The notes beneath the pieces were generated by a model that did no database searches, was not told the origin of the DNA, and worked only from the letters and a program-made list of their open reading frames with translations. A stretch of 12,038 nt of DNA, from positions 171,515 through 183,552 of the forward strand of contig MU646964.1 of assembly GCA_026770585.1 (NCBI GenBank), given 5' to 3'. Position numbers and translations under genes: made by a program. Of the stretch, positions 10,001 to 12,038 are shown piece by piece. Position 1 is the stretch's first letter, and every line of letters begins with the position of its first letter. This stretch comes from Baffinella frigidus. Lineage: Eukaryota > Cryptophyceae > Cryptomonadales > Baffinellaceae.

Positions 10001-10418
10001 GCCTACCGGGATGGGAAGGGCACCAATGGCTCCAAGAGTGGACCTAACGGTCTGAGAGGGTCACGTCTGCGTGACCGTCCTAGGTCAGTACCGGCGCGTC
10101 CTGGCTAGTACGGGGCACGTCCGTGTTAGTACGGGGCACGTCCGTGTTAGTACGGGGCACGTCCGATAAAAACACTCAAGGATCCCGCACCCTCTCGCAG
10201 GTTCGATATGCCGCGGTTCAGGTTGGGTGTTTAGGGTTTAGGGTGTAGGGTGTTAAGTGTAGGGTGTAGGGTGTAAGATTTAGGGTTTAGGGTTTAGGGT
10301 TTAACCTACACCATCCCGTAGGTTCGATATGCCGCGGGCCAAGGCAGGGGTGCGGGTCTCGACCGGCGCAGCCTCGATCGACGACCCTGCCTTCGCTTCT
10401 CCTGCCCGCTTCTGGACG
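642..10418 (+). CDS. Membrane-anchored CBM9-like protein, eight-exon gene, 3' end not found
   Basis: Seen: eight pieces (642-1013, 2597-2658, 2999-3068, 5097-5207, 6450-6497, 6959-7013, 8395-8434, 10322-10418) total 855 nt, 285 codons, with no stop. Each intron begins GT and ends AG, and all junction phases agree. Residues 1-68 are acidic and Ser-rich, about 69-89 form one membrane segment, and from about 117 on the order of motifs is that of family 9 carbohydrate-binding-module-like domains. Known: that family is a DOMON-type beta-sandwich that binds glycans, often in secreted or surface proteins. Inferred: a type II protein with the sugar-binding domain in the lumen or outside the cell; the ligand is unknown. 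The start is the first in-frame ATG (context gataccATGtcc). Odd points: introns packed with telomere-like repeats and MITEs, and many stray exon copies, so it may be a decaying paralogue. The last part of the domain and the stop are not identified. Confidence 0.78.
1020..1173 (+). mobile_element. MITE family A copy 1, inserted 6 bp into intron 1
   Basis: 154 bp with imperfect inverted ends (tcatccgggaaca / tgtccccgggtaa) and flanking gctt at 1016-1019 and 1174-1177. The interior differs from copies 2 and 3, but the ends and the 4-bp duplication are shared. It leaves the donor GT of exon 1 in place. Confidence 0.65.
1224..1394 (-). mobile_element. MITE family A', reverse copy, 171 bp
   Basis: Full-length reverse complement of 4595-4765 at about 90% identity (17 differences counted in 171). 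The ends are tcatc...gatga with the repeat gcgagtatt-ctgag-aatac. Flanks gctt and gcct form an imperfect 4-bp duplication. Confidence 0.72.
1461..1609. mobile_element. Foldback element family B, copy 1
   Basis: Arms of about 29 bp starting ccaccaaccctc and ending with its inverse, each followed internally by gagcaaatcg. Related to 8152-8290 and 8440-8577. Confidence 0.7.
1611..1715 (+). mobile_element. Family C element fragment
   Basis: Matches the family C core: ctgtctcggtctatttggg, a gcaccaatctggtg hairpin, agacggatttgtacc, then tcagctcgagaa. The right end is lost or unclear. It directly abuts the family B copy. Confidence 0.6.
1764..2588 (+). pseudogene. Three broken upstream copies of exon 2
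   Basis: Copy a at 1764 keeps only gcag/GTGGAG before unrelated sequence. Copy b at 2041-2066 encodes VEGPPSID, breaks, and a matching tail (GDFDEPAWD) occurs at 2184-2208, so about 115 bp interrupts it. Copy c at 2465-2500 encodes VEVPPSIDGDL then loses the frame in ggagagagaggggttccacc. All three sit after the same acgcag acceptor. A shared sequence (cccaccgatca...cctcgatgaccaacg) follows the break points at about 1786, 2211 and 2520, suggesting the same element or junction was copied along with the exon. Confidence 0.6.
2334..2454. mobile_element. Foldback element with GGTACCTCGCTCA arms
   Basis: Arms of about 45 bp: tacaggggtacctcgctca, then aagaaac, a G/C homopolymer run and ctaggaccc, mirrored on the right, with a short centre containing cctatgcctagggcc. 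It lies just upstream of exon 2 copy c. Confidence 0.7.
2597..2658 (+). CDS. Exon 2 (intact copy): start of CBM9-like domain
   Basis: The acceptor is acgcag at 2591-2596. The piece encodes VERPPSIDGDLDEPAWDQVP plus the first two bases of a Trp codon (TG). The donor gttcct at 2659 leads directly into CCCTAAA-type repeats. The motif I-D-G-x-L-D-E-P-A-W is the classic opening strand of CBM9-like domains. This is the last of four copies in 1764-2658 and the only one that is uninterrupted. Joining TG to the G that opens exon 3 restores the Trp codon, which is the main reason for choosing these boundaries. Confidence 0.82.
2659..2998 (+). repeat. Intron 2 made of telomere-like C-rich repeats
   Basis: After the first 4-5 intron bases, almost everything to 2990 is CCCTAAA, CCCCTAA or CCCCAAA units, with some CCCTGAA. 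The left part is mostly CCCTAAA/CCCTAAC and the right part mostly CCCCAAA. The C-strand unit supplies many CTAAC/CTAAA motifs that resemble intron branch points. The intron ends gcaccag. Confidence 0.85.
2999..3068 (+). CDS. Exon 3: FVDIRG segment of the CBM9-like domain
   Basis: The acceptor is caccag at 2993-2998. G completes the Trp codon, then 23 codons read SAP followed by FVDIRGTPPGPSPRFATAVK. The F-V-D-I-R-G and P-R-F-A-T-x-V-K motifs match the family order between the IDG strand and the RWD strand. The donor is gttcgt at 3069, phase 0. The exon is a 70-nt island between a C-rich telomere-like intron on its left and a G-rich one on its right. A second copy of its last 18 nt (FATAVK) lies at 3405-3422. 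Confidence 0.85.
3069..3380 (+). repeat. Degenerate G-rich telomere-like array (start of intron 3)
   Basis: Opposite orientation to the array in intron 2. The dominant unit is TTCAGGG, with TTTAGGG, TTAGGG, TCCAGGG and TTCGCAGGG variants. It begins within about 6 bases of the exon 3 donor (gttcgtgttaggg). Confidence 0.8.
3405..3422 (+). pseudogene. Partial second copy of the 3' end of exon 3
   Basis: Encodes FATAVK followed by a gttcag donor-like site, matching the end of exon 3 (FATAVK, gttcgt). The upstream part of the exon is missing. The flanking sequence (tgtccatgccgtt) recurs at 3841-3853, after the element at 3427-3830. Confidence 0.55.
3447..3577 (+). mobile_element. MITE family A copy 2, 4-bp target duplication ggtt
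   Basis: 131 bp with ends ttatccgggaacaagtattt and its inverse. It is flanked by ggtt at 3443-3446 and 3578-3581. The empty site cgggttgaccgactac survives in the related element at 9468-9483. Confidence 0.78.
3681..3810 (-). mobile_element. MITE family A copy 3, inverted, target duplication aaat
   Basis: Nearly the exact reverse complement of 3447-3577. It is flanked by aaat at 3677-3680 and 3811-3814; removing it restores gcccaaat/agactgag as in the other family C elements. Together with copy 2 it makes a palindrome of almost 400 bp. Confidence 0.78.
3893..4141 (+). repeat. TTTAGGG array interrupted by an inverted-repeat element
   Basis: TTTAGGG/TTTGGGG units at 3893-3960 resume at 4117-4141. 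The interruption is the element at 3961-4116. Confidence 0.75.
3961..4116. mobile_element. Foldback element with 5-bp target duplication gtgta
   Basis: 156 bp, ends ctagctctg and cagagctag, arms of about 50 bp including cttttcatcaattcgccccc and its inverse, and poly-C runs inside. It is flanked by gtgta at 3956-3960 and 4117-4121, so it inserted into an existing telomere-like array. The CTAGCTCTGTC terminus is shared with family C. Confidence 0.8.
4142..4567. other. Intron 3 middle, no gene seen
   Basis: Holds a 26-bp direct repeat (ggcagat-tggagtgattggg, 3861-3886 and 4192-4217), a perfect 11-bp hairpin (gttttaaaata, 4432-4457), a family C core fragment at about 4380-4403, and one half of an inverted repeat with 5041-5077 (taagtggccagggggtcaaa, from 4353). 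No coding signal is supported. Confidence 0.5.
4568..4594 (+). pseudogene. Decayed exon 4 copy a, split by a MITE
   Basis: After a gcag acceptor it encodes VRWDADLV, then the 171-bp MITE interrupts it. Sequence after the MITE does not resume the exon. Confidence 0.6.
4595..4765 (+). mobile_element. MITE family A', forward copy inside a decayed exon 4
   Basis: 171 bp, ends tcatccgggcgag / ctcgccgtgatga, perfect target duplication gatc at 4591-4594 and 4766-4769. It splits the exon 4 copy that starts at 4568. Confidence 0.78.
4770..4938. other. Intron 3 segment between exon 4 relics
   Basis: Nothing coding is supported. It contains aacgaaacgtcgcgtt-tgaa near 4903-4924, which matches one end of the family F repeat at 9888-9908. 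Confidence 0.4.
4939..4990 (+). pseudogene. Decayed exon 4 copy b
   Basis: After a gcaag acceptor it encodes VRWDEAYLYYISLEFLSMWL, which matches exon 4 well to LYY and then drifts. The HDSVIF part is missing, so it cannot replace the copy at 5097. Confidence 0.6.
5097..5207 (+). CDS. Exon 4: core RWD...NDFE segment of the CBM9-like domain
   Basis: The acceptor is cggcag at 5091-5096 and the donor gtgagc at 5208, phase 0 at both ends, 37 codons. It reads IRWDAAFLYIAARLQEPDVW, then A-N-L, then TQHDSVIFHDNDFE. These are the most diagnostic motifs of the domain (R-W-D, L-Y-I-A-A-R, H-D-S-V-I-F, N-D-F-E). Two decayed starts of this exon lie upstream (4568 and 4939) and repeated 3' ends lie downstream (5308, 5431, 5518). 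I chose this copy because it is the only full-length one with clean splice sites. Confidence 0.87.
5163..5531 (+). repeat. Tandem copies of the exon 4 3' end with AT-rich spacers
   Basis: The 45-nt segment encoding L then TQHDSVIFHDNDFE occurs in the real exon (5163-5207) and again at 5308-5352 and 5431-5475 (HGNDFE), plus a short tail at 5518-5524. Each is followed by a donor-like gtgagc or gtcagc and a tatcgtatatgtgtatat spacer. Spacing is 145 then 123 bp. The extra copies lack an AG acceptor at their left edge. Confidence 0.8.
5532..5788. other. Intron 4, AT-rich then unassigned
   Basis: Degenerate gtcgtatat repeats continue to about 5660; after that there is no recognizable feature before the element at 5789. 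Confidence 0.4.
5789..6067. mobile_element. Foldback element with arms of about 67 bp
   Basis: The left arm 5790-5856 and right arm 6000-6066 are inverted copies (gattcgaattgattt, ccaacggctccaattcc). The loop holds a 49-bp sequence that recurs exactly at 10778-10826. Confidence 0.65.
5905..5953 (+). repeat. 49-bp repeat, copy 1
   Basis: Identical base for base to 10778-10826 (begins tgaccggtcacgcggacgcc, ends gaggtgactgccttg). Function unknown. Confidence 0.85.
6266..6409 (+). mobile_element. Family F repeat, copy 1
   Basis: Matches the reverse complement of 9767-9908 along its length (actaaataagtgtg, ctcctcgtcctttc, ggtgcaaaatt). The ends are ttcag / (t)ccgaa. It lies just upstream of exon 5. 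Confidence 0.6.
6450..6497 (+). CDS. Exon 5: 16-codon VFVDP...KEFE exon
   Basis: The acceptor is ttggcag ending at 6449 and the donor gtgcga at 6498. It reads VFVDPAGSAHFYKEFE, phase 0 at both ends. It continues exon 4 exactly as the family demands (NDFE joined to VFVDP, then YKEFE joined to the N-A of exon 6). Only one copy is present in the window, with no telomere-like repeats beside it. Only 48 nt long. Confidence 0.83.
6498..6958 (+). other. Intron 5 with hairpin and small tandem repeat
   Basis: A perfect 18-bp stem with a 7-nt loop (6587-6604 and 6612-6629, ttggtcacgtggcctccg), an inverted repeat around gttggtgc/gcaccaac (6683 and about 6748), and three 20-bp units (gacaactttagaatttgttc) at 6881-6940, 18 bp before the exon 6 acceptor. 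No coding signal. Confidence 0.65.
6959..7013 (+). CDS. Exon 6: VNA...NKPYIN segment
   Basis: The acceptor is gagcag ending at 6958. It reads VNARATTWALSLNKPYIN plus one base G, with donor gtcaaa at 7014. The T-T-W-x-L and N-K-P-Y motifs fit the strand after Y-K-E-F-E in CBM9-like proteins. The G joins the GT that opens exon 7 to make Gly, giving N-G-G-Y-E-N. The frame also stays open past the donor to a TAG at 7112, so an alternative end by intron retention is possible; I prefer splicing because the continuation runs into a foldback element. Confidence 0.75.
7069..7279. mobile_element. Foldback element at the start of intron 6
   Basis: Arms (caccagcaacccgt-gcagcttata and inverse) at 7070-7110 and about 7230-7278. 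The centre contains a perfect 20-bp palindrome at 7129-7148 (accgaagaaatttcttcggt). Confidence 0.65.
7296..7431 (+). mobile_element. Family C element, most complete copy
   Basis: 136 bp: ctagcctgtctccgtctat, a gctcaccaatatggtgagc hairpin, ttaacggatttgtacc, gtcaacttgagaatagtcgg, ending actgaggcggagct, which is roughly the inverse of the start. Serves as reference for the nested copy at 3427-3830. Confidence 0.7.
7432..8151. other. Intron 6, unassigned stretch
   Basis: No exon of the CBM9-like gene is visible. A hairpin (gaccggt-cagattccg-accggt) lies near 7618-7640, and gtcttcgcaatctcct recurs at 7842 and 8061, bounding about 220 bp. Both strands hold open stretches, but I recognise no protein. 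Confidence 0.4.
8152..8290. mobile_element. Foldback element family B, copy 2
   Basis: 139 bp; arms ccaccagccctcagagtggg / inverse, followed internally by a second hairpin (gatttgtac, ggtcgccgg). Sits about 100 bp before exon 7 copy A. Confidence 0.78.
8395..8434 (+). CDS. Exon 7 (copy A): ENSSRVFGAA segment
   Basis: The acceptor follows a pyrimidine-rich tract (tctctcgcttccccag, ending 8394) and the donor is gtaccc at 8435. It is a 40-nt exon: GT completing a Gly codon, twelve codons GYENSSRVFGAA, then GG, which joins the G of exon 8 as Gly. A second copy with two base differences lies at 9109-9148 with the same kind of splice sites; it would give Glu instead of Gly at the exon 7-8 joint. 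Which copy is used cannot be told from sequence. Confidence 0.68.
8440..8577. mobile_element. Foldback element family B, copy 3, 5 bp past the exon 7 donor
   Basis: Arms ccagccctccgaggcggacc / inverse. Flanking acc at 8437-8439 and 8578-8580 may be a 3-bp target duplication. It begins just after the exon 7 copy A donor (gtacc). Confidence 0.72.
8634..8685. repeat. Hairpin with two nested stems
   Basis: gccggtttgtacc pairs with ggtacaaacc, and inside it ggggtcg pairs with cgacccc. Probably a short MITE relative with the recurring ttgtacc motif. Confidence 0.55.
8684..8983 (+). pseudogene. Two decayed exon 7 copies around a foldback element
   Basis: About 40 bp at 8684-8723 and 8945-8984 (both ccgcagggttacga...) resemble each other closely and align weakly with exon 7 plus its acceptor. 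The second continues into tttggagcg and gtacccccc as exon 7 does. The reading frame is lost (TGA in the second copy). A 150-bp inverted-repeat element (8788-8937) separates them. Confidence 0.45.
8788..8937. mobile_element. Foldback element with TCGGATAGC arms
   Basis: 150 bp; the left arm tcggatagcgaggggggcaa (8788 on) and the right arm ending gcccccttgctatccga are inverted copies of about 26 bp. Confidence 0.72.
8944..9270 (+). repeat. Tandem duplication of about 165 bp carrying exon 7
   Basis: Shared order in both units: tttggagcg, gtaccccccaaacc-tcagga, atttgaat-cacg-atccccg-cattc, ggaatt-tccggttg-gttgcg. The second unit contains exon 7 copy D. Confidence 0.65.
9109..9148 (+). CDS. Exon 7 (copy D): alternative or duplicate exon
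   Basis: Near-identical to 8395-8434 (two differences in 40 nt), with its own pyrimidine-rich acceptor (tctctcacttccccag) and a gtaccc donor. Phase is the same, so it could replace copy A; its last two bases are GA, so the joint codon becomes Glu. It lies in the second unit of a tandem duplication of about 165 bp (roughly 8944-9104 and 9105-9270). Mutually exclusive use, inclusion of one only, or a dead duplicate are all possible. Confidence 0.45.
9338..9480 (+). mobile_element. Family C element, right end truncated
   Basis: tagctctgtctcagtctatt, a gctcaccaatttggtgag hairpin, and cgggttgaccgactac at the end. That last sequence is the empty version of the site into which the MITE at 3447-3577 inserted. 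The terminal actgaggcagagct is missing where the next element starts. Confidence 0.65.
9481..9670. mobile_element. Foldback element with ACAGT-CCACCTACCCTAACA arms
   Basis: 190 bp; arms of about 24 bp at 9481-9504 and 9647-9670. Inside, a 26-bp direct repeat (ac-catac-taccctccacac) occurs twice. Confidence 0.7.
9767..9908 (-). mobile_element. Family F repeat, copy 2, inside an exon 8 relic
   Basis: Ends ttcag / ctgaa with ggt on both sides (9764-9766 and 9909-9911), compatible with a 3-bp target duplication. It interrupts the exon 8 copy that starts at 9737. Confidence 0.6.
10077..10160 (+). repeat. Four 21-bp tandem units
   Basis: Units at 10077, 10098, 10119 and 10140; the last two are identical (gtccgtgttagtacggggcac) and the first is diverged. 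A small hairpin (ggtcacg-tctg-cgtgacc, 10059-10076) lies just before. Confidence 0.75.
10221..10304 (+). repeat. G-rich telomere-like array just before exon 8
   Basis: TTTAGGG and TGTAGGG units fill most of the 80 bp; the intact exon 8 acceptor follows 17 bases later. Confidence 0.8.
10322..10418 (+). CDS. Exon 8 (intact copy): FDMPRAKAG...RFWT segment
   Basis: The acceptor is cccgtag ending at 10321. G completes the Gly codon from exon 7; then 32 codons: FDMPRAKAGVRVSTGAASID, D-P-A-F-A-S-P-A, R-F-W-T. The donor is gtcgtt at 10419. The ND/DDPA and F-W-T motifs are typical for this part of CBM9-like domains, where W-T-V-E-I-A-L-P would follow. Ending at ACG is favoured because nearly all the other copies read ...TGG-ACG-gtc and then turn into telomere-like DNA. 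This is the only copy holding both the acceptor-side and donor-side halves in one frame. No convincing exon 9 was found. Confidence 0.72.
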
Positions 10419-10463
10419 GTCGTTATCCTACGCCTAAACCGGGTGGACTATCATCGCCACTTT

Positions 10464-10536
10464 CTAGCTCTGTCCCAGTCTCTTCGGGCTCAGGAATTTG
10501 ATGAACCGTCAACTTGACAATAGTCGGACAGCCCGA
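10464..10536 (+). mobile_element. Family C relic fused to an exon 8 piece
   Basis: ctagctctgtcccagtctct, internally deleted, then gtcaacttgacaatagtcgg. It joins the exon 8 copy at 10539 at the same point as the relic at 10621-10686 joins the copy at 10688. Confidence 0.65.
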
Positions 10537-10620
10537 GAACGGCGCAGCGTCGATCAACGACCCTGCGTTCGCCACCCCAGACCGCTTCTGGACGGTCCTA
10601 ACCCTAACCCCAACCCCCCG

Positions 10621-10686
10621 CGCCAAAGTTGACGGGGTTGTACCGCAAAAGCAGCTTGTCAACTTGAAAATAGTCGGTCAGTCCGA
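10621..10686 (+). mobile_element. Family C relic fused to the next exon 8 piece
   Basis: caaagttgacggggttgtac, then gtcaacttgaaaatagtcgg. Same junction type as 10464-10536, so the element-exon fusion was duplicated as a unit. Confidence 0.6.
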
Positions 10687-10777
10687 AACCGGCGCAGCTT
10701 CCATCAACGACCCCGCATTCGCTTCACCTCAGGTGAAGCGTGGAACAGCCCCGCCGGCAGGCTCTTGAGCGCCCGCG

Positions 10778-10826
10778 TGACCGGTCACGCGGACGCCGAA
10801 GCCAACTGTCCGAGGTGACTGCCTTG
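10778..10826 (+). repeat. 49-bp repeat, copy 2
   Basis: Exact match of 5905-5953. Here it sits between exon 8 relics, and its left edge is part of an 18-bp perfect palindrome (cgcgtgaccggtcacgcg, 10774-10791). Confidence 0.85.
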
Positions 10827-10837
10827 CGTGTTCCCCT

Positions 10838-11561
10838 TTGGGGTTTGGGGTTTGGGGTTTGGCCCTAGCCCTGAACCCCAAGAGCCACTATAGGGCTACT
10901 GGACGGTCCTTATCCTGCGCCCAAGCCCCTTAAACCCTAAACCCCAAGCATAACCCCAACCATCAAGTCTCGGCCGGGGTAGCTTTGTTCAACGAATCTG
11001 CGTTCGCCGCGCCTGGCCGCTTCTGCACGGTCTTAACCCTAAATCCAACCCCCCTGAACCCCTAAACCCTAAACCCCAAACCATAATCCTAAACCCAGCA
11101 TTCGCTTCGTCTGGCCGCTTCTGGACGGTCCCAACCGCCTAAACCTTACGGACTGTCCTGGCCAGCTCTGTCTCCGTCTATTGCGTTCGCCTCTCCTGCA
11201 CGCCACTGGACGGTCCTTACTCCACACCCAGGCCCCCTAAACCTTTTCAACCCCTACACCCTCAACCCGAAGCATCACCCGACGTTCCGTGGGCGCTGTG
11301 GAAAGTTATCGTGGGACTCGAATGATATAACCTGAATGGTCCTTCGCTTCTCCTGCCCGCTACTGGAAAGTCATAACCCTACGCCCAAGCCCCCTGAACC
11401 CTAACCCTCAACCATAACCCCAACCATAATGTCTTGAATGGCGCAGCGTCCACCACCGACCTTAAGCTCCGCCTGACCGTTACTGGACGGTCCCAACCCT
11501 AAACCCAACCCCCCATAAACCCCTGAACCCTTAAACCCTAAACCCCAACCTGAAACTAAGA
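10838..11561. repeat. Telomere-like arrays interleaved with exon 8 relics
   Basis: C-rich blocks at about 10917-10960, 11033-11096, 11216-11272, 11372-11428 and 11490-11561; one G-to-C switch at 10838-10881 (GGGGTTT units, then CCCTGAACCCC) could fold back. Units vary among CCCTAAA, CCCCAAA, CCCCAAC and CCCTGAA. Confidence 0.75.
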
Positions 11562-11645
11562 CCAGGACGGCAGGGCGCAGGTAGTTTTCCTTGGGCGTTG
11601 CGAAAAGTTGTTGTGGGGGGCTCGAATGATTTGACCAGAATGGTC
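11279..11645 (+). repeat. Duplicated segment containing tgggcg...aaagtt...tcgaatgat, possible exon relic
   Basis: 11284-11340 and 11583-11645 align over about 60 bp (gtgggcgctgtggaaagtt / cttgggcgttgcgaaaagtt, then ctcgaatgat, gaatggtc). The first can encode VPWALWK, which would suit the position after W-T in the family, but the second is shifted by one base and no clean splice sites were found. Confidence 0.3.
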
Positions 11646-11777
11646 AAAACCGTTCCGGCGGCAAGCCCGCCCGTGCAGGATTCGATTCTTTTTGATCTGG
11701 CGGATTTGTGAGGGCGTTTCCCGGAACTTTACAATCGACCTTTGAAAATCTCGCTTACAGGCTCCTCGTGCGTCTTA
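11562..11777. other. Unassigned stretch before the terminal array
   Basis: Apart from the duplicated segment above, I see nothing I can support here. Confidence 0.4.
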
Positions 11778-12038
11778 GACCCTGAACCCTAAACCCTGAC
11801 CCCTAAACCCTAAACCCTAAACCCTAAATCATAAACCATAAACCCCAAACCCTAACCACTAAACCCTGAACCCTACACCCCAAACCCTAAACCCTAAACC
11901 CTAATTCCTAAACCCTCAACCTTAAACCCTAAACCCTACCCCCAAAACCCTAAACCCTAAACCCTAAACCCTAAATCGCAAACCCCAAACCCCAAACCCC
12001 AAACCCCAAACCCCAAACCCCAAACCCCAAACCCCAAA
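11778..12038 (+). repeat. Telomere-like array running off the window
   Basis: CCCTAAA units with CCCTGAA, CCATAAA and other variants, becoming nearly pure CCCCAAA over the last 50 bp, the same left-to-right shift as in intron 2. The C-rich strand reads 5' to 3' at the right edge, opposite to what a right chromosome end would show, so it is interstitial or continues into another gene piece. Confidence 0.85.

Larger units (their letters stand above)
9737..10217 (+). pseudogene. Three broken exon 8 copies (a, b, c)
   Basis: Copy a (9737-9766) encodes FVMPRAKTG and is cut by the family F insertion. Copy b (from 9940, after a gcag acceptor) encodes FDMPRVKAG, then a deletion shifts the frame; the remainder (TGVASIND) is readable in another frame to about 9994. 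Copy c (from 10201, after gcag) encodes FDMPRF and dissolves into GTTTAGGG repeats. Confidence 0.72.
10539..11489 (+). pseudogene. Array of partial exon 8 copies, most followed by telomere-like DNA
   Basis: Copies seen: 10539-10594 (NGAASINDPAFATPDRFWT), 10688-10732 (TGAASINDPAFASP), 10897-10905 (YWT), 10967-11029 (VSAGVALFNESAFAAPGRFC plus T), 11095-11127 (PAFASSGRFWT), 11183-11212 (AFASPARHWT), 11343-11369 (FASPARYWK), 11431-11489 (GAAS, then frameshift). Nearly all end at the same base before gtc. What follows is a shared tail (tatcctacgcccaagcccc in several) leading into C-rich repeats. None has its own full acceptor-to-donor frame. Confidence 0.82.

Noticed and set aside
10077-10160. CRISPR-like array
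   Set aside because: The 21-bp units are directly adjacent with no spacers.
10514-10768. 84-codon plus-strand open frame with two INDPAFA repeats
   Set aside because: It spans two partial exon 8 copies, a telomere-like block and a family C relic; the repeat is real but the continuous frame is probably accidental.
11778-12038. Chromosome end
   Set aside because: The C-rich strand reads left to right at the right edge; a true right end would read TTTAGGG. Similar arrays also occur inside introns.

Overview
This window looks like nuclear DNA of a eukaryote with TTTAGGG-type (plant/algal-type) telomere repeats. It has spliced, GC-rich coding pieces with GT-AG introns, many interstitial CCCTAAA/CCCCAAA arrays in both orientations, and a dense load of short inverted-repeat (MITE-like) elements. 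Nothing looks prokaryotic or organellar, and I see no rRNA, tRNA or CRISPR. A unicellular alga fits; a cryptophyte is my best guess but is not proven by the sequence.

The one gene I can support runs on the + strand from 642 to at least 10418 and leaves the window or decays on the right. Eight exons (642-1013, 2597-2658, 2999-3068, 5097-5207, 6450-6497, 6959-7013, 8395-8434, 10322-10418) join with matching phases into 285 codons without a stop. The product starts with an acidic, Ser-rich cytosolic tail and a single membrane anchor, followed by a domain with the signatures of the family 9 carbohydrate-binding-module-like (CBM9-like, DOMON-type) fold: PPSIDGDLDEPAW, FVDIRG, RWDAAFLYIAARL, HDSVIFHDNDFEVFVDP, NKPY-NGG, ENSSRVFGAAG-FDM, and INDPAF/RFWT. 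Introns 1-7 are about 1583, 340, 2028, 1242, 461, 1381 and 1887 bp.

The striking feature is what fills the introns. Intron 2 is essentially one telomere-like C-rich array that starts right at the 5' splice site. Intron 3 begins with a degenerate G-rich array in the opposite orientation. Several exons also exist in extra, mostly broken copies: exon 2 (four), exon 3 (two), exon 4 (three starts and four tails), exon 7 (two near-identical plus two decayed), and exon 8 (about twelve full or partial copies between 9737 and 11489, most followed within a few bases of the splice donor by telomere-like repeats). The exon and its telomere-like intron seem to have been amplified together.

Layout: 1-641 upstream region with no supported gene; 642-1013 exon 1; 1014-2596 intron 1 with five foldback elements and broken exon 2 copies; 2597-3068 exons 2 and 3 around the telomere-like intron; 3069-5096 intron 3 with G-rich arrays, nested MITEs and two decayed exon 4 starts; 5097-5530 exon 4 and its repeated tails; 5530-7013 foldback elements and exons 5 and 6; 7014-9340 elements, an unassigned stretch and exon 7 copies; 9340-11490 exon 8 amplification array; 11490-12038 further telomere-like DNA running off the end.
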